From assembly GCA_024225445.1 (NCBI GenBank), contig JAAEMP010000267.1, positions 1 through 33,243 on the forward strand: a stretch of DNA of 33,243 nt, in the 5' to 3' direction. Source of the DNA: Hyphomicrobiales bacterium. GTDB taxonomy: Bacteria; Pseudomonadota; Alphaproteobacteria; Rhizobiales; Rhizobiaceae. The notes below the pieces were generated by a model, which saw only the letters and a list, made by a program, of their open reading frames with translations, searched no databases and was not told where the DNA came from. Both the position numbers and the translations under genes were made by a program. Positions 17,479 to 26,540 of this stretch are shown piece after piece. Each line of letters opens with the position of its first letter. Position 1 is the first letter of the stretch.

Positions 17479-18492
17479 TCAAAGCAGATTTCGAAGCTCT
17501 GTTTCTCTTTCATTGACAAGCCAGCCATAATAATTCTCTTTGGGGAATGAGATTTTTTTACCTTTGCTCCGTCTGATTTTGTTTTTTGCAGCAAGCATCA
17601 CGGCACGATGGCGTACATCACCAAGATTATAAAGCGTTGCGGTCAATCCGGGATTATTGGAAATGTCAAATCCGGCGATGTCTTGATAGGCATCAATAGA
17701 AGCTCTGATCACCGCTGCCATATAATTTAGTGTAGAGTCTGGATTCATGATTTCCTTGTAGATTTGCGGTGCTTTGTTGGGGTTCAGTTTGCGAGATCTG
17801 GTTTTCCGACTGACGATATCGGTTACCCGCAATGCAGTGAGAGGGTTTAACTGACCCAATCCAAACGTTTGACCTGCATAAAGCGGTTGAAAAAACACCC
17901 TGCCAAATCGATTATTAGGCCAGGAAGTGCCATCAACAGTCTTTCCTCTAAAGCTGGTATTCCAGACTCTTTCCCGACAGGCCCATAAATCGTAACTGTC
18001 AGTAATTGCAAAACATTTACCGAATTGCGGTCGAGTTACAAAGACTGTGACCTTTTCACCGGCATGCTTGAATGTCAGATCGGAACCCAGATAGGCCATG
18101 GCCTTGACATAATAAGTCTGCATTCGGTCCAGGGCGTCCACATTGTAAGTATGCTCTCCAATCAAAGCCCCGATAATGTGAATTGGGTCGATATTAAATG
18201 TGCTTGCCGATTTTTTGATTTTTCGAATAAGCTTTCTGTTTTTTGAAAGCAGATTAAAAATCTTGCCGAATTTGCTTTCAAAACTGCCTTTGGTTTTTTT
18301 TGTCCTGGATATGGCCCCATAGGGTATTGGTGGTTGTTTAATATTGCGATTGCCAGCTGGAACCTGGATTATATTCGCCATAGCAGCATTGCTAACATTT
18401 GTTGCCAAAATGGCAAATGCCAGAAATCCAACAACGAAATAGCAGGATAATTGCAATACCCAGCGGCCAGACGGCCTCAATAAATCAAACAT
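17479..18492 (-). CDS. DUF1402 family secreted protein
   Basis: Member of DUF1402, a family of unknown function found mainly in Rhizobiales. ATG at 18492 gives 337 residues with an N-terminal signal-peptide-like segment (WVLQLSCYFVVGFLAFAILATNVSNA), so the protein is probably periplasmic. TTG at 18519 is an alternative. Conserved features: PAGNRNIKQPPIP, IDPIHIIGALIGEHTYN with Glu113, LWACRERVWNTSFRGKTVDGT, and QPLYAGQTFGLGQLNPLTALRVTD. The GEH motif followed by a GLGQ-like segment resembles the Glu and Gly-Leu-Gly-Gln arrangement of lysozyme-like lytic transglycosylases; that function is inferred, not shown. Confidence 0.8.
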   Translation of the reverse strand: MFDLLRPSGRWVLQLSCYFVVGFLAFAILATNVSNAAMANIIQVPAGNRNIKQPPIPYGAISRTKKTKGSFESKFGKIFNLLSKNRKLIRKIKKSASTFNIDPIHIIGALIGEHTYNVDALDRMQTYYVKAMAYLGSDLTFKHAGEKVTVFVTRPQFGKCFAITDSYDLWACRERVWNTSFRGKTVDGTSWPNNRFGRVFFQPLYAGQTFGLGQLNPLTALRVTDIVSRKTRSRKLNPNKAPQIYKEIMNPDSTLNYMAAVIRASIDAYQDIAGFDISNNPGLTATLYNLGDVRHRAVMLAAKNKIRRSKGKKISFPKENYYGWLVNERETELRNLL

Positions 18493-18567
18493 CAATACTG
18501 AAACTCTTGCGTGTGCCAATCGCTACAATTGCGGAGAAAATCATTTTCTCCAGTTATTCCAAAAGTT

Positions 18568-19308
18568 CTAAACATGTTGTCCGCCATTAACATGCAATTC
18601 TGCTCCTGTCACATAGGAAGCTCCATCATTGCAAAGGAAATAAATTGCATTTGCGACTTCCTCGGTTTTTCCAAGTCGATGCAAAGGGATTTTTTCTACA
18701 ATATCTGCAGTACCTGGCGATAATATGGAAGTGTCAATTTCTCCGGGAGCAATTGCATTTACTCGCACACCCAACGAGCCAAAATCAGTAGCCATTTCAC
18801 GCGTCAGTGATGCCAGCGCCGCTTTTGAAGTAGCATAAGCAGTACCGGCAAATGGATGGACGCGGCTTCCGGCAATCGAAGTTACATTGACAATTGACCC
18901 ATTGCCGGCCTCAAGTTCGTTAATCAGTCCACGTGCCAGCATGATCGGTGCAAAAAAATTTACCTGAAACACCTGGTGCCAGTCATTCATCGTTGTTTCA
19001 AGTGAATTCAGCCGGTTGCCGTTTTTGTTTTTGGGGCTGACACCGGCATTGTTCACCAGAGCGTTCAGAACGGAATTTTGATCTTTTAACCGATGGCGAA
19101 TCTCGGATATTGCCTCACCAATATTTGCCGGGTCAGATAAATCCACCTGAATATGATCATCAGCACCGGCTGGCCACGGGCAGTCATCTGAAAAGGCCTG
19201 ACGGGAGCAGGTTATCACTCTCCAGTTTTCACTGGAAAAACGTTTCACCGTTGCATGGCCGATACCCCGGCTGGCACCGGTCAGCACCAGTGTATTCAGT
19301 TTAGCCAT
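18568..19308 (-). CDS. Short-chain dehydrogenase/reductase (SDR)
   Basis: Classical SDR of 246 residues, NAD(P)-dependent; substrate unknown. Motifs: cofactor loop TGASRGIG near residues 9-16, NNAG, catalytic Ser in VTSIAGS, and catalytic Tyr/Lys in TAYATSK. The C-terminal ITFLCNDGASYVTG-type ending (IYFLCNDGASYVTGAELHVNGGQHV) is typical of the FabG-like group. Start at 19308 preferred because GAGGG lies eight bases upstream; an ATG at 19335 lacks a ribosome site. Upstream of and on the same strand as the DUF1402 gene, 75 bp apart. Confidence 0.9.
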   Translation of the reverse strand: MAKLNTLVLTGASRGIGHATVKRFSSENWRVITCSRQAFSDDCPWPAGADDHIQVDLSDPANIGEAISEIRHRLKDQNSVLNALVNNAGVSPKNKNGNRLNSLETTMNDWHQVFQVNFFAPIMLARGLINELEAGNGSIVNVTSIAGSRVHPFAGTAYATSKAALASLTREMATDFGSLGVRVNAIAPGEIDTSILSPGTADIVEKIPLHRLGKTEEVANAIYFLCNDGASYVTGAELHVNGGQHV

Positions 19309-19417
19309 CTGATGACCCTCGCTTAATGCCGACATGAATTGCGGCGATTATTGAAAATTTGATCTATCATACACAAGGGGTAAAATTAGTGCTATGGCAA
19401 ATAAAATGTTGTTTGGA

Positions 19418-19434
19418 ATGTTCTATGTGAACAT
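19418..19434. promoter_or_regulatory. GlpR-like operator upstream of glpK
   Basis: The inverted repeat ATGTTC-TATGT-GAACAT has half-sites equal to the core of the enterobacterial GlpR operator (ATGTTCG...CGAACAT), with a spacer one base shorter. It lies 57 bp before the glpK start. This suggests repression by a DeoR-family GlpR relieved by glycerol-3-phosphate; glpR is not in the window. Confidence 0.45.
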
Positions 19435-19491
19435 GAAACGGTTTACGCATTGAATTTGCACCGATCAAAATAATCTGATTAAGGAAGTTAT

Positions 19492-20991
19492 ATGGCCGGA
19501 AATATATTGGCAATTGACCAGGGTACAACATCTTCGCGCGCCATCATTTTTGATGAAGATCAGAAAATTCTTGGCTTCGACCAACAGGAATTCACCCAAT
19601 TTTTTCCAAAATCCGGTTGGGTGGAACATGATGGTATGGAAATCTGGCAATCAGTGTTGAAAACATGCCGCAATGTATTTGAACAGTCACAAATTACCGC
19701 CCGGCAAATTACCGCCATTGGTATCACCAATCAACGAGAAACAACATTGATATGGGATCGAGAAACCGGAATACCCGTACATAATGCCATTGTCTGGCAG
19801 GATAGAAGAACTGCCGCCTTTTGCGATCAGCTGAAATCAGATGGCCTTGAAGCATTATTCACCGAAAAAACCGGGCTGTTGCTCGACCCGTATTTTTCCG
19901 GCACCAAAATTCGCTGGATTCTGGATAATGTAACCGGTATGCGTCAGCGTGCTGATAAGGGCGAATTGGCATTTGGTACTGTCGACAGCTTCCTTATCTG
20001 GCATCTGACAAACGGAAAATCCCATGTAACCGATGCGACCAATGCCTCACGCACCCTTTGTTACAATATTCAAACCAATGAATGGGATGAACAATTACTG
20101 GAAAAACTGGGAATTCCCGTATCGTTGTTCCCAACAGTATTGGATTGCGCGGCGGAATTTGGCATCGTTGACAAATCCATTTTCGGAAATTCAATCCCGA
20201 TACTGGGTGTAGCCGGTGATCAACAGGCGGCAACAATTGGCCAGGCCTGTTTTGAGCCCGGGATGATGAAATCTACTTATGGAACAGGTTGTTTTGCCTT
20301 GCTCAATACGGGCAACCAGAAAGTTCTTTCTAAAAACCGACTACTGTCGACTATTGCATATCGCTTTTCGGGGGTAACAACCTATGCACTTGAGGGTTCA
20401 ATCTTTATTGCAGGCGCTGCTGTCCAGTGGTTGCGTGACGGGTTAAAAATAGTAGATGACGCAGCAAAAACCGGCAAGATGGCAGCAAACGCCGATCCGG
20501 AGCAGAATGTTGTTCTGGTGCCCGCATTTACCGGACTGGGCGCACCATATTGGGATGCAGACGCACGCGGTGCGATATTTGGTATCACCAGAGCCAGTGG
20601 CCCGGACGAATTTGCCAAAGCGGCACTTGAAGCGGTTTGTTATCAGACAAGAGATTTACTTGAGGCAATGAACCGGGATATGAGAAATTTGAAATTGCAG
20701 ACGATTTTGCGGGTGGATGGCGGTATGGCTGCCAGTAACTGGACTATGCAAAATCTGGCGGATATTCTTGCCGCACCTGTGGATCGCCCGGTTATTCATG
20801 AAACCACTGCACTGGGCGCGGCCTGGCTGGCCGGTTCTTATGCACAAATATGGCCAGATCAGAAAGAATTTGCAGCTAATTGGCGTTGCGAAATGCGTTT
20901 TGAACCCCAAATGGACGACAATTTGCGGGAGATCAAATATGCCGGTTGGCAGGATGCGGTAAGGCGCACTTTAAGCACATCTGGTAATTAG
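19492..20991 (+). CDS. glpK: Glycerol kinase GlpK
   Basis: FGGY-family sugar kinase that phosphorylates glycerol to glycerol-3-phosphate. 499 residues, the usual length. Features: [19 protein letters not shown] (ATP/phosphate 1), [59 protein letters not shown], and the adenosine motif [21 protein letters not shown]. Shine-Dalgarno AAGGAAG precedes the ATG. No glpF, glpD or glpR neighbour is present, so it is an isolated gene here. Confidence 0.97.
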   Translation: MAGNILAIDQGTTSSRAIIFDEDQKILGFDQQEFTQFFPKSGWVEHDGMEIWQSVLKTCRNVFEQSQITARQITAIGITNQRETTLIWDRETGIPVHNAIVWQDRRTAAFCDQLKSDGLEALFTEKTGLLLDPYFSGTKIRWILDNVTGMRQRADKGELAFGTVDSFLIWHLTNGKSHVTDATNASRTLCYNIQTNEWDEQLLEKLGIPVSLFPTVLDCAAEFGIVDKSIFGNSIPILGVAGDQQAATIGQACFEPGMMKSTYGTGCFALLNTGNQKVLSKNRLLSTIAYRFSGVTTYALEGSIFIAGAAVQWLRDGLKIVDDAAKTGKMAANADPEQNVVLVPAFTGLGAPYWDADARGAIFGITRASGPDEFAKAALEAVCYQTRDLLEAMNRDMRNLKLQTILRVDGGMAASNWTMQNLADILAAPVDRPVIHETTALGAAWLAGSYAQIWPDQKEFAANWRCEMRFEPQMDDNLREIKYAGWQDAVRRTLSTSGN

Positions 20992-21035
20992 ATCTATTTC
21001 AGATGATTTGGAAATCCTAAACTGGAATTGTTCTG

Positions 21036-22403
21036 GTGATACCAATACAACCCAATTTTCACCATCACGAAGTACTCAAACTTCGACTGGAAACCTTGAT
21101 CAGGATTCGATGGCTGGCAATATTGGGCCAGTTTTCAGCTGTAATGTTTGTTGCCTATGGCCTGCAGTTTCAGTTTAATACAATATCCTGCCTGGCGGTA
21201 ATTGCCTGCTCAATTTTCCTGAATATTTTTCTACATTTGCGCTATTCCGCCAATTTCAGGGTTGGAGAAAACGCTGTTTTCTCTCTTCTCGCTTTTGATA
21301 TTATGCAATTGGCATTTCTGTTATATCTCACCGGTGGTTTGGAAAATCCATTTTCGCTTTTGTTGATTGTACCGGTAATTATCTCAGCCGCCACCCAGTC
21401 CCGTCGACAAATTGTATTACTGGGAATACTGGCGGTTATTTCTATCAGTTTTCTTGCTTTTTTCCATCTGCCGCTTCCCTGGTATTCTAACCAACGTCTT
21501 GAAATTTCACTATTATTGATTGTTGGCACATGGCTAGCGATCATTGCCGGGCTAATATTTACAGCGATTTATGCCTATAGGCTGGCAGATGAGAGCCGTA
21601 AACAATCCAATGCACTAATGGCTACCGAAATGATTTTGCAACGGGAGCAATTTCTTTCGTCCCTGGATGGTCTGGCCGCCGCGGCGGCCCATGAACTTGG
21701 AACTCCCCTGGCTACTATCGCGGTTGTATCCAAGGAGATGATACGAGAATTACCGGAAAATTCACCGCTCGCCGCGGATGCGCATCTTTTGCGAAGCCAG
21801 GCATCCAGATGCCGTGATATATTGCAAAAACTGACATCGCTTCACGATGAGGGAATGGATCATATTGGCAAAATGACCTTTGCTTCTCTGATTGATGAGA
21901 TTGTCGAGCCGCATCTCCATTTCGGCATCAAGTTGAAGATAAATATCAACAATGAAAATGATTCTGATCGTCAACAACCGGTTTTTGTACGTAATCCGGC
22001 TACCATGTATGGCCTGGGTAACCTGGTGGAAAACGCAGTTGATTTTGCCAAATCACAAGTCGAGATTGATGCCAACTGGGATAAAGACAGAGTAATAATG
22101 ACGATAACCGATGACGGAAAAGGTTATCCCAGGGAAATGTTGAGGCATATAGGGGAACCTTATGTTTCAACCCGAGATATGATGAAAAAAAATACCGGGG
22201 GAGGATTGGGACTGGGTTTGTTTATTGCCAAGACACTGCTTGAACGCTCTGGTGCTCAACTGGAATTTGCCAGCGGTGACAAGTCTGGTTTAAATGGAGC
22301 AAAGATTACGGTGACTTGGCCCCTGGCTCACCTTGAGCGACAGCAGAAATCATTCAAAACACGTGAACTGGCACAAATAATCTCACCCTTGGATCAAGGT
22401 TGA
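21036..22403 (+). CDS. actS: Redox-sensing histidine kinase RegB/ActS
   Basis: Membrane sensor kinase of the RegBA/ActSR/PrrBA redox system. The 455-residue protein has six hydrophobic segments within residues 25-182, including the quinone-binding heptapeptide GGLENPF at 100-106 (family consensus GGxxNPF). The phosphoacceptor is His219 in AAAHELGTPL. Cys259 (SRCRDIL) is at the place of the redox-switch cysteine known in Rhodobacter RegB. Then follow the N box NLVENAVDFA, G1 DDGKGYP and G2 GGGLGLGLFIAKTLLERSG. GTG start 44 bp after glpK. The partner regulator is the next gene. Confidence 0.92.
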   Translation: MIPIQPNFHHHEVLKLRLETLIRIRWLAILGQFSAVMFVAYGLQFQFNTISCLAVIACSIFLNIFLHLRYSANFRVGENAVFSLLAFDIMQLAFLLYLTGGLENPFSLLLIVPVIISAATQSRRQIVLLGILAVISISFLAFFHLPLPWYSNQRLEISLLLIVGTWLAIIAGLIFTAIYAYRLADESRKQSNALMATEMILQREQFLSSLDGLAAAAAHELGTPLATIAVVSKEMIRELPENSPLAADAHLLRSQASRCRDILQKLTSLHDEGMDHIGKMTFASLIDEIVEPHLHFGIKLKININNENDSDRQQPVFVRNPATMYGLGNLVENAVDFAKSQVEIDANWDKDRVIMTITDDGKGYPREMLRHIGEPYVSTRDMMKKNTGGGLGLGLFIAKTLLERSGAQLEFASGDKSGLNGAKITVTWPLAHLERQQKSFKTRELAQIISPLDQG

Positions 22404-22434
22404 TTGGTTTTTGCAAAAAAAGACCTGCGACATT

Positions 22435-22560
22435 TTGACAAAACCGATTTGCCTATGTACTCACTATAGCCAATATTTTAGCGGTTACCCGAACTCAAAA
22501 TTGAGTTATTAGTCGTTGGTTTGTGCCTCGCCGTACTCAGAATAGAAGCAGAGAAATTAC
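22435..22560 (+). promoter_or_regulatory. regA/actR promoter region with inverted repeat
   Basis: The 157-bp gap between the kinase and the regulator contains a perfect TTGACA at 22435-22440 with only a poor -10 match 17 bp on (TACTCA). It also contains the inverted repeat AACTCAAAATTGAGTT at 22492-22507 (seven-base arms, two-base centre). This is consistent with a separate promoter and an operator for actR. Confidence 0.35.
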
Positions 22561-23121
22561 ATGTCGAATCAACCAGTTAAGAATACTAATTTGGGCGAAG
22601 ACAGATCATTGTTGCTTGTTGATGATGATCGACCATTTCTGAACCGGTTGTGTCGTGCCATGGAAATCCGCGGGTTCGATGTTGAAACAGCAGAATCAGT
22701 TACCGAAGGCCTTGCTAAAGTCCAGGCGAATACCCCTGCTTACGCTGTGGTTGATATGCGACTGAACGACGGCAATGGATTAGATGTAATTGAACTGATT
22801 CGAATGAAAAAGCCCGATAGTAAGGTGATCGTATTAACTGGCTATGGAAATATTGCTACGGCCGTTAACGCGGTCAAACTTGGAGCTCTTGATTATTTGG
22901 CCAAGCCTGCAGACGCAGATGATATTTTTGCCGCACTTATTCGAAATTCAAATGACAAGGTACCCCCACCGGAAAATCCAATGTCGGCAGATAGAGTGCG
23001 GTGGGAACATATTCAGCGAGTATATGAATTATGTGGCCGTAATGTTTCCGAAACTGCCCGTCGGTTGAGCATGCATCGTCGTACGTTGCAACGAATACTG
23101 GCAAAAAGAGCGCCAAGATAA
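22561..23121 (+). CDS. actR: Redox response regulator RegA/ActR
   Basis: Response regulator of the RegBA/ActSR system, controlling redox-dependent genes in other alphaproteobacteria. The 186-residue protein has a receiver domain with acidic pocket VDDDRP (21-25), phosphoacceptor Asp65 in VVDMRLNDGNG, and Lys115 in YLAKP. A short proline linker follows (VPPPENP). The C-terminal Fis-type helix-turn-helix NVSETARRLSMHRRTLQRILAKRAPR (161-186) is almost invariant in the family. It pairs with the kinase gene just upstream. Confidence 0.94.
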   Translation: MSNQPVKNTNLGEDRSLLLVDDDRPFLNRLCRAMEIRGFDVETAESVTEGLAKVQANTPAYAVVDMRLNDGNGLDVIELIRMKKPDSKVIVLTGYGNIATAVNAVKLGALDYLAKPADADDIFAALIRNSNDKVPPPENPMSADRVRWEHIQRVYELCGRNVSETARRLSMHRRTLQRILAKRAPR

Positions 23122-23164
23122 GATATTTCAATTTTTGCATTAATTGGTTGATTGCTGTCTGGAT

Positions 23165-23683
23165 TTATTTGCTATCAATATCAGAGATATTTTCAGGTAA
23201 TTCTATCCCGGCCGATTGCGCAAAACGAATTATTTTCTCCAGTCGTAACGCAGAAGCTCTGGCGAAACGCAAAGTCAGTGCCTTGCGGCTCTGCGCGGAC
23301 AGTTTTTCTTCTTGTGCCTGTCGAATAATTTCTGCACCGTAATTATCCGCCAGGATAAAACCTTCATCCCGGGGAAAAATTTCTGCGGGCACTTCTTTGT
23401 GACTGGCAAAGTAAAACAGGTCGCAATGGTCCCGGTATTCCGGCCACTTGCGGTCAACTTTGAAATCCTCCACTGAAGACTTGACTTCAATCAGAATTAT
23501 TTTGCCTTTGTTGTCAATTCCCAGCAGGTCGGCGCGTCGACCATTGTTTAAAGTCAGTTCTGGCAGCAAAATTATTTCATTTTTGAGAAAAAATCGGGTG
23601 ACACCCCGTTGTATCATCAATGCCAATTCTGACTGGCGCCCATCTATCATTGGGTTCGATGATCTGTAGGTCACTATTGGCAA
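23165..23683 (-). CDS. mmcB: MmcB-family DNA repair protein
   Basis: MmcB is a putative PD-(D/E)xK nuclease-fold protein in alphaproteobacteria, linked to mitomycin C resistance in Caulobacter. The 172-residue protein shows DGRQSELALMIQRGVTRFF at the N-terminus and the nuclease-fold core RRADLLGIDNKGKIILIEVKSS, with Asp52, Glu66 and Lys68 as the likely catalytic set. Start TTG at 23683 has AAGG eight bases upstream; ATG at 23650 is the alternative. It begins 10 bp after glcB on the same strand, so it is probably cotranscribed with it, and is convergent with actR. Confidence 0.88.
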   Translation of the reverse strand: MPIVTYRSSNPMIDGRQSELALMIQRGVTRFFLKNEIILLPELTLNNGRRADLLGIDNKGKIILIEVKSSVEDFKVDRKWPEYRDHCDLFYFASHKEVPAEIFPRDEGFILADNYGAEIIRQAQEEKLSAQSRKALTLRFARASALRLEKIIRFAQSAGIELPENISDIDSK

Positions 23684-23693
23684 ATTTCAGGCC

Positions 23694-25865
23694 TTATCTG
23701 GTCGGAGCTTTCTTTTCCAGCCGCTTCCTGTGCAAAATCGGTTCCGTATAACCTGATGGTTGAGTTCTTCCCTCAAAAATCAGATCACAGGCAGCTGCAA
23801 ATGCAATGGAACGCTCAAAATCCGAGGCCATATTCGTATAATTGGCATCTTCTGAATTTTGTCTGTCAACTACCTTTGCCATGCGTTTCAGGGTTTCCAG
23901 CACCTGATCCTTGGTACATATACCATGATGCAACCAATTTGCCAGAAATTGCGAGGAAATTCGCAAAGTAGCGCGGTCTTCCATCAGCCCGATATCATGA
24001 ATGTCGGGAACTTTTGAACAACCAATTCCCTGATCAATCCAGCGCACCACGTAACCAAGAATACTCTGGGCGCAATTGTCAATCTCAAATTGAATGTCTT
24101 CAGGCGCCCAGTTTGGTTTTGAAGCCACCGGTATGGTCAGGACATCATCAATTTTTGCTTTTTGTCGATTTGCCAGTTTTTGCTGGACTTCACTAACATT
24201 GATCTGATGATAGTGAGTGGCATGCAAAGTCGCGGCCGTGGGCGAGGGAACCCAGGCTGTATTGGCTCCTGATTTTGGATGGCCTATTTTTTGCTCCAGC
24301 ATATCAGCCATCAGGTCCGGCATTGCCCACATACCCTTGCCAATTTGTGCTTTTCCGGCCAGTCCGCATTGCAGGCCGATATCGACATTCCAGTTTTCAT
24401 AAGCATTGATCCAGGTGGATTGTTTCATATCACCTTTGCGGATCATTGGTCCCGCCTGCATAGAGGTATGTATTTCATCACCCGTGCGGTCAAGAAAACC
24501 GGTGTTGATGAAAACAACCCGGTTTTTTGCCGCCCGAATACATTCTTTCAAATTAATTGTTGTACGACGCTCCTCATCCATAATGCCCATTTTAATAGTA
24601 TTGGGTGCAAGACCCAGGAGCTTTTCGGTTCGACCAAAAAGTTCATCAGCAAATTCAACTTCTTCGGCTCCGTGCATTTTCGGTTTTACGATATACATCG
24701 ACCCGGCCGGGGAATTTACATGGCGACCATTCTTGCCAATATCCTGCAATGCAATCAGTGCGGTTATCACGCAATCCAGAAATCCTTCAGGTACTTCATT
24801 GCCATGACGGTCTATAATCGCAGGATTGGTCATCAAGTGCCCGACATTGCGCACCAGCATCAATGCCCTTCCGGGTAATTGAAAAGTTTTGCCATCAGGT
24901 TTTTGATAGTTTCGGTCACCATTCAATTCTCGCGAAATTGTTGTTCCGTCTTTATCAAAATTGTTATTCAGATCGCCACGCATCAGCCCCAACCAGTTTT
25001 GATAGGCCAGTATTTTGTCTTCGGCATCAACTGCGGCAACTGAATCCTCACAATCCATGATCGTAGTAATGGCTGATTCCAAAACTACATCAGCAATACC
25101 GGCCGCATCGGCGCGGCCAATCGGGTGAGAGCGGTCAAACTGGATTTCAATGTGTAAACCATTGTTTTTCAGCAAAATCTTGTCGGGCGCAGATGGATCT
25201 CCACAAAAACCAAAAAACTGTTCGGGGTCGGCAAGGCCGGTTTCGGTTCCTGAGACATTAACCACCAATTTATTGTTTTTGATTTGAAAATCTTGTGCGT
25301 CTGCATAATGATAATCAGTCAACGGAACAGATTCATCCAGGAAATTTTTCGCCCACTCTACTACTTTTTCACCACGTTCAGGATTGTATGCCCTGGTTTT
25401 TTTGAGGCCATGGTCTTCTGCTATTGCGTCTGTTCCATATAAAGCATCATATAATGATCCCCATCTCGCATTAGCCGCATTAAGGGCAAATCGGGCATTC
25501 ATTATTGGCACAACCAACTGGGGTCCGGCTATTTTGGAAATTTCCGGGTCAACATTGCTGGTTGATATACTAAAGTCTTCACCTTCTTCGACAAGATAAC
25601 CGATGCGTAATAAAAATAATTTGTACTTCTCATAGTCAATACCATCTGAACGGTTGGTAATATGCCAGTCATCCAGTAATTCTTGCAATTCTTCCCGTCG
25701 TTCAAGCAACTGGTGGTTTTTGGGTGACAAATCGTCAATAATCCGGGAAAATCCTTCCCAAAAAACATCCGTCTCGATTCCAGAATCCAAAATTGCCTCA
25801 TTGTTGATGAACTCATACATCTGGCGGTCAATTTTGATTTGCGAATGTTCGACGTATTCTACCAT
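23694..25865 (-). CDS. glcB: Malate synthase G
   Basis: Condenses glyoxylate with acetyl-CoA to malate in the glyoxylate cycle and glycolate use. 723 residues, the size of the monomeric G isoform. Visible: [47 protein letters not shown] near 267-284, [58 protein letters not shown] and [31 protein letters not shown] lies six bases before the ATG. No isocitrate lyase gene is present. Divergent from hsp20. Confidence 0.97.
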   Translation of the reverse strand: MVEYVEHSQIKIDRQMYEFINNEAILDSGIETDVFWEGFSRIIDDLSPKNHQLLERREELQELLDDWHITNRSDGIDYEKYKLFLLRIGYLVEEGEDFSISTSNVDPEISKIAGPQLVVPIMNARFALNAANARWGSLYDALYGTDAIAEDHGLKKTRAYNPERGEKVVEWAKNFLDESVPLTDYHYADAQDFQIKNNKLVVNVSGTETGLADPEQFFGFCGDPSAPDKILLKNNGLHIEIQFDRSHPIGRADAAGIADVVLESAITTIMDCEDSVAAVDAEDKILAYQNWLGLMRGDLNNNFDKDGTTISRELNGDRNYQKPDGKTFQLPGRALMLVRNVGHLMTNPAIIDRHGNEVPEGFLDCVITALIALQDIGKNGRHVNSPAGSMYIVKPKMHGAEEVEFADELFGRTEKLLGLAPNTIKMGIMDEERRTTINLKECIRAAKNRVVFINTGFLDRTGDEIHTSMQAGPMIRKGDMKQSTWINAYENWNVDIGLQCGLAGKAQIGKGMWAMPDLMADMLEQKIGHPKSGANTAWVPSPTAATLHATHYHQINVSEVQQKLANRQKAKIDDVLTIPVASKPNWAPEDIQFEIDNCAQSILGYVVRWIDQGIGCSKVPDIHDIGLMEDRATLRISSQFLANWLHHGICTKDQVLETLKRMAKVVDRQNSEDANYTNMASDFERSIAFAAACDLIFEGRTQPSGYTEPILHRKRLEKKAPTR

Positions 25866-25899
25866 TTATGGCTCCTGATGGCGGCCCGGTTTTTCTTTA

Positions 25900-25927
25900 C
25901 TCGTATCAAGTGTTTTTCAATTGTCAA
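25900..25927 (-). promoter_or_regulatory. Possible glcB promoter
   Basis: On the minus strand, TTGACA (25927-25922) is followed after 16 bases by TACGAG (25905-25900), about 35 bp before the glcB start. The -35 is perfect and the -10 is weak, as is common in alphaproteobacteria. Confidence 0.4.
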
Positions 25928-25931
25928 TTAG

Positions 25932-25962
25932 CCATTGAACCAATGATCGGTTCTCACCATAT
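25932..25962 (+). promoter_or_regulatory. RpoH (sigma-32)-like promoter of hsp20
   Basis: CCATTGAA (25932-25939) followed after 17 bases by CCATAT (25957-25962) differs at one position from the rhizobial RpoH consensus as I recall it, CNCTTGAA-N17-CCANAT. It lies about 90 bp before hsp20, a heat-shock gene, which supports the reading. Confidence 0.5.
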
Positions 25963-26021
25963 AGGTATGTACGGGTGCTGGTTATTGGCCCGTTATTTTA
26001 ATTGGGTCAGAGCGCCACATG

Positions 26022-26047
26022 GGTTCTGTTTCCAGATAAAAGGAATC
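26022..26047 (+). promoter_or_regulatory. Possible RNA hairpin over the hsp20 ribosome binding site
   Basis: In the leader, GGTTC (26022-26026) can pair with GAATC (26043-26047). Alternatively TTCC (26030-26033) can pair with GGAA (26042-26045). Both would cover the Shine-Dalgarno AAGGAA of hsp20. Rhizobial small heat-shock genes often carry ROSE thermometers of this kind, but the stems are short and the ROSE signature was not identified. Confidence 0.3.
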
Positions 26048-26051
26048 GCAC

Positions 26052-26507
26052 GTGTCTCGGATTTCCGGGTTTTCCAGCCCTTTTCTACTTGGATTTGAAG
26101 AAATTGAACGGGTATTGGATCAGGTTACCAGAACCACCAATGATGGATACCCCCCTTATAATATTGAACGTATTCGTAAGAATAAAAGCTCCGATAATTC
26201 TCCCGACATTATCCGTATTACCCTGGCAGTGGCGGGTTTCAGCGATAATGAACTTGATATTACCCTGGAAGAGAACCAGCTGTTGATCAAGGGATGCCAG
26301 GTTGATGACGGTGACCGGGAATATTTGCATCGCGGTATTGCTGCAAGGCAATTTCAGCGATCATTTGTCCTGGCAGAGGGTCTGGAGATTAGAAATGCCG
26401 AATTGGAAAGTGGTCTATTATCAATCAATCTTGTGCAGCCGGTAATTGAAAAACATGTTAAGAAAATCAAAATAACCAATTTGGAAGACGGTTCTATCCA
26501 AACCTGA
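26052..26507 (+). CDS. Small heat-shock protein (Hsp20/IbpA family)
   Basis: ATP-independent chaperone that binds unfolding proteins. The 151-residue protein has N-terminal FLLGFEEIERVLDQ and PPYNIERI as in the IbpA-like class. The alpha-crystallin domain covers about residues 33-140 (IIRITLAVAGFSDNELDITLEENQLLIKG; EYLHRGIAARQFQRSFVLAEGLEIRNAELESGLLSINLVQP). GTG start with AAGGA seven bases upstream. It is followed 33 bp later by a DUF1150 gene, a common pairing in Rhizobiales. Confidence 0.93.
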   Translation: MSRISGFSSPFLLGFEEIERVLDQVTRTTNDGYPPYNIERIRKNKSSDNSPDIIRITLAVAGFSDNELDITLEENQLLIKGCQVDDGDREYLHRGIAARQFQRSFVLAEGLEIRNAELESGLLSINLVQPVIEKHVKKIKITNLEDGSIQT

Positions 26508-26540
26508 TAGACGCTAGAGTTCAGTGTGAAAGGTAATGTA

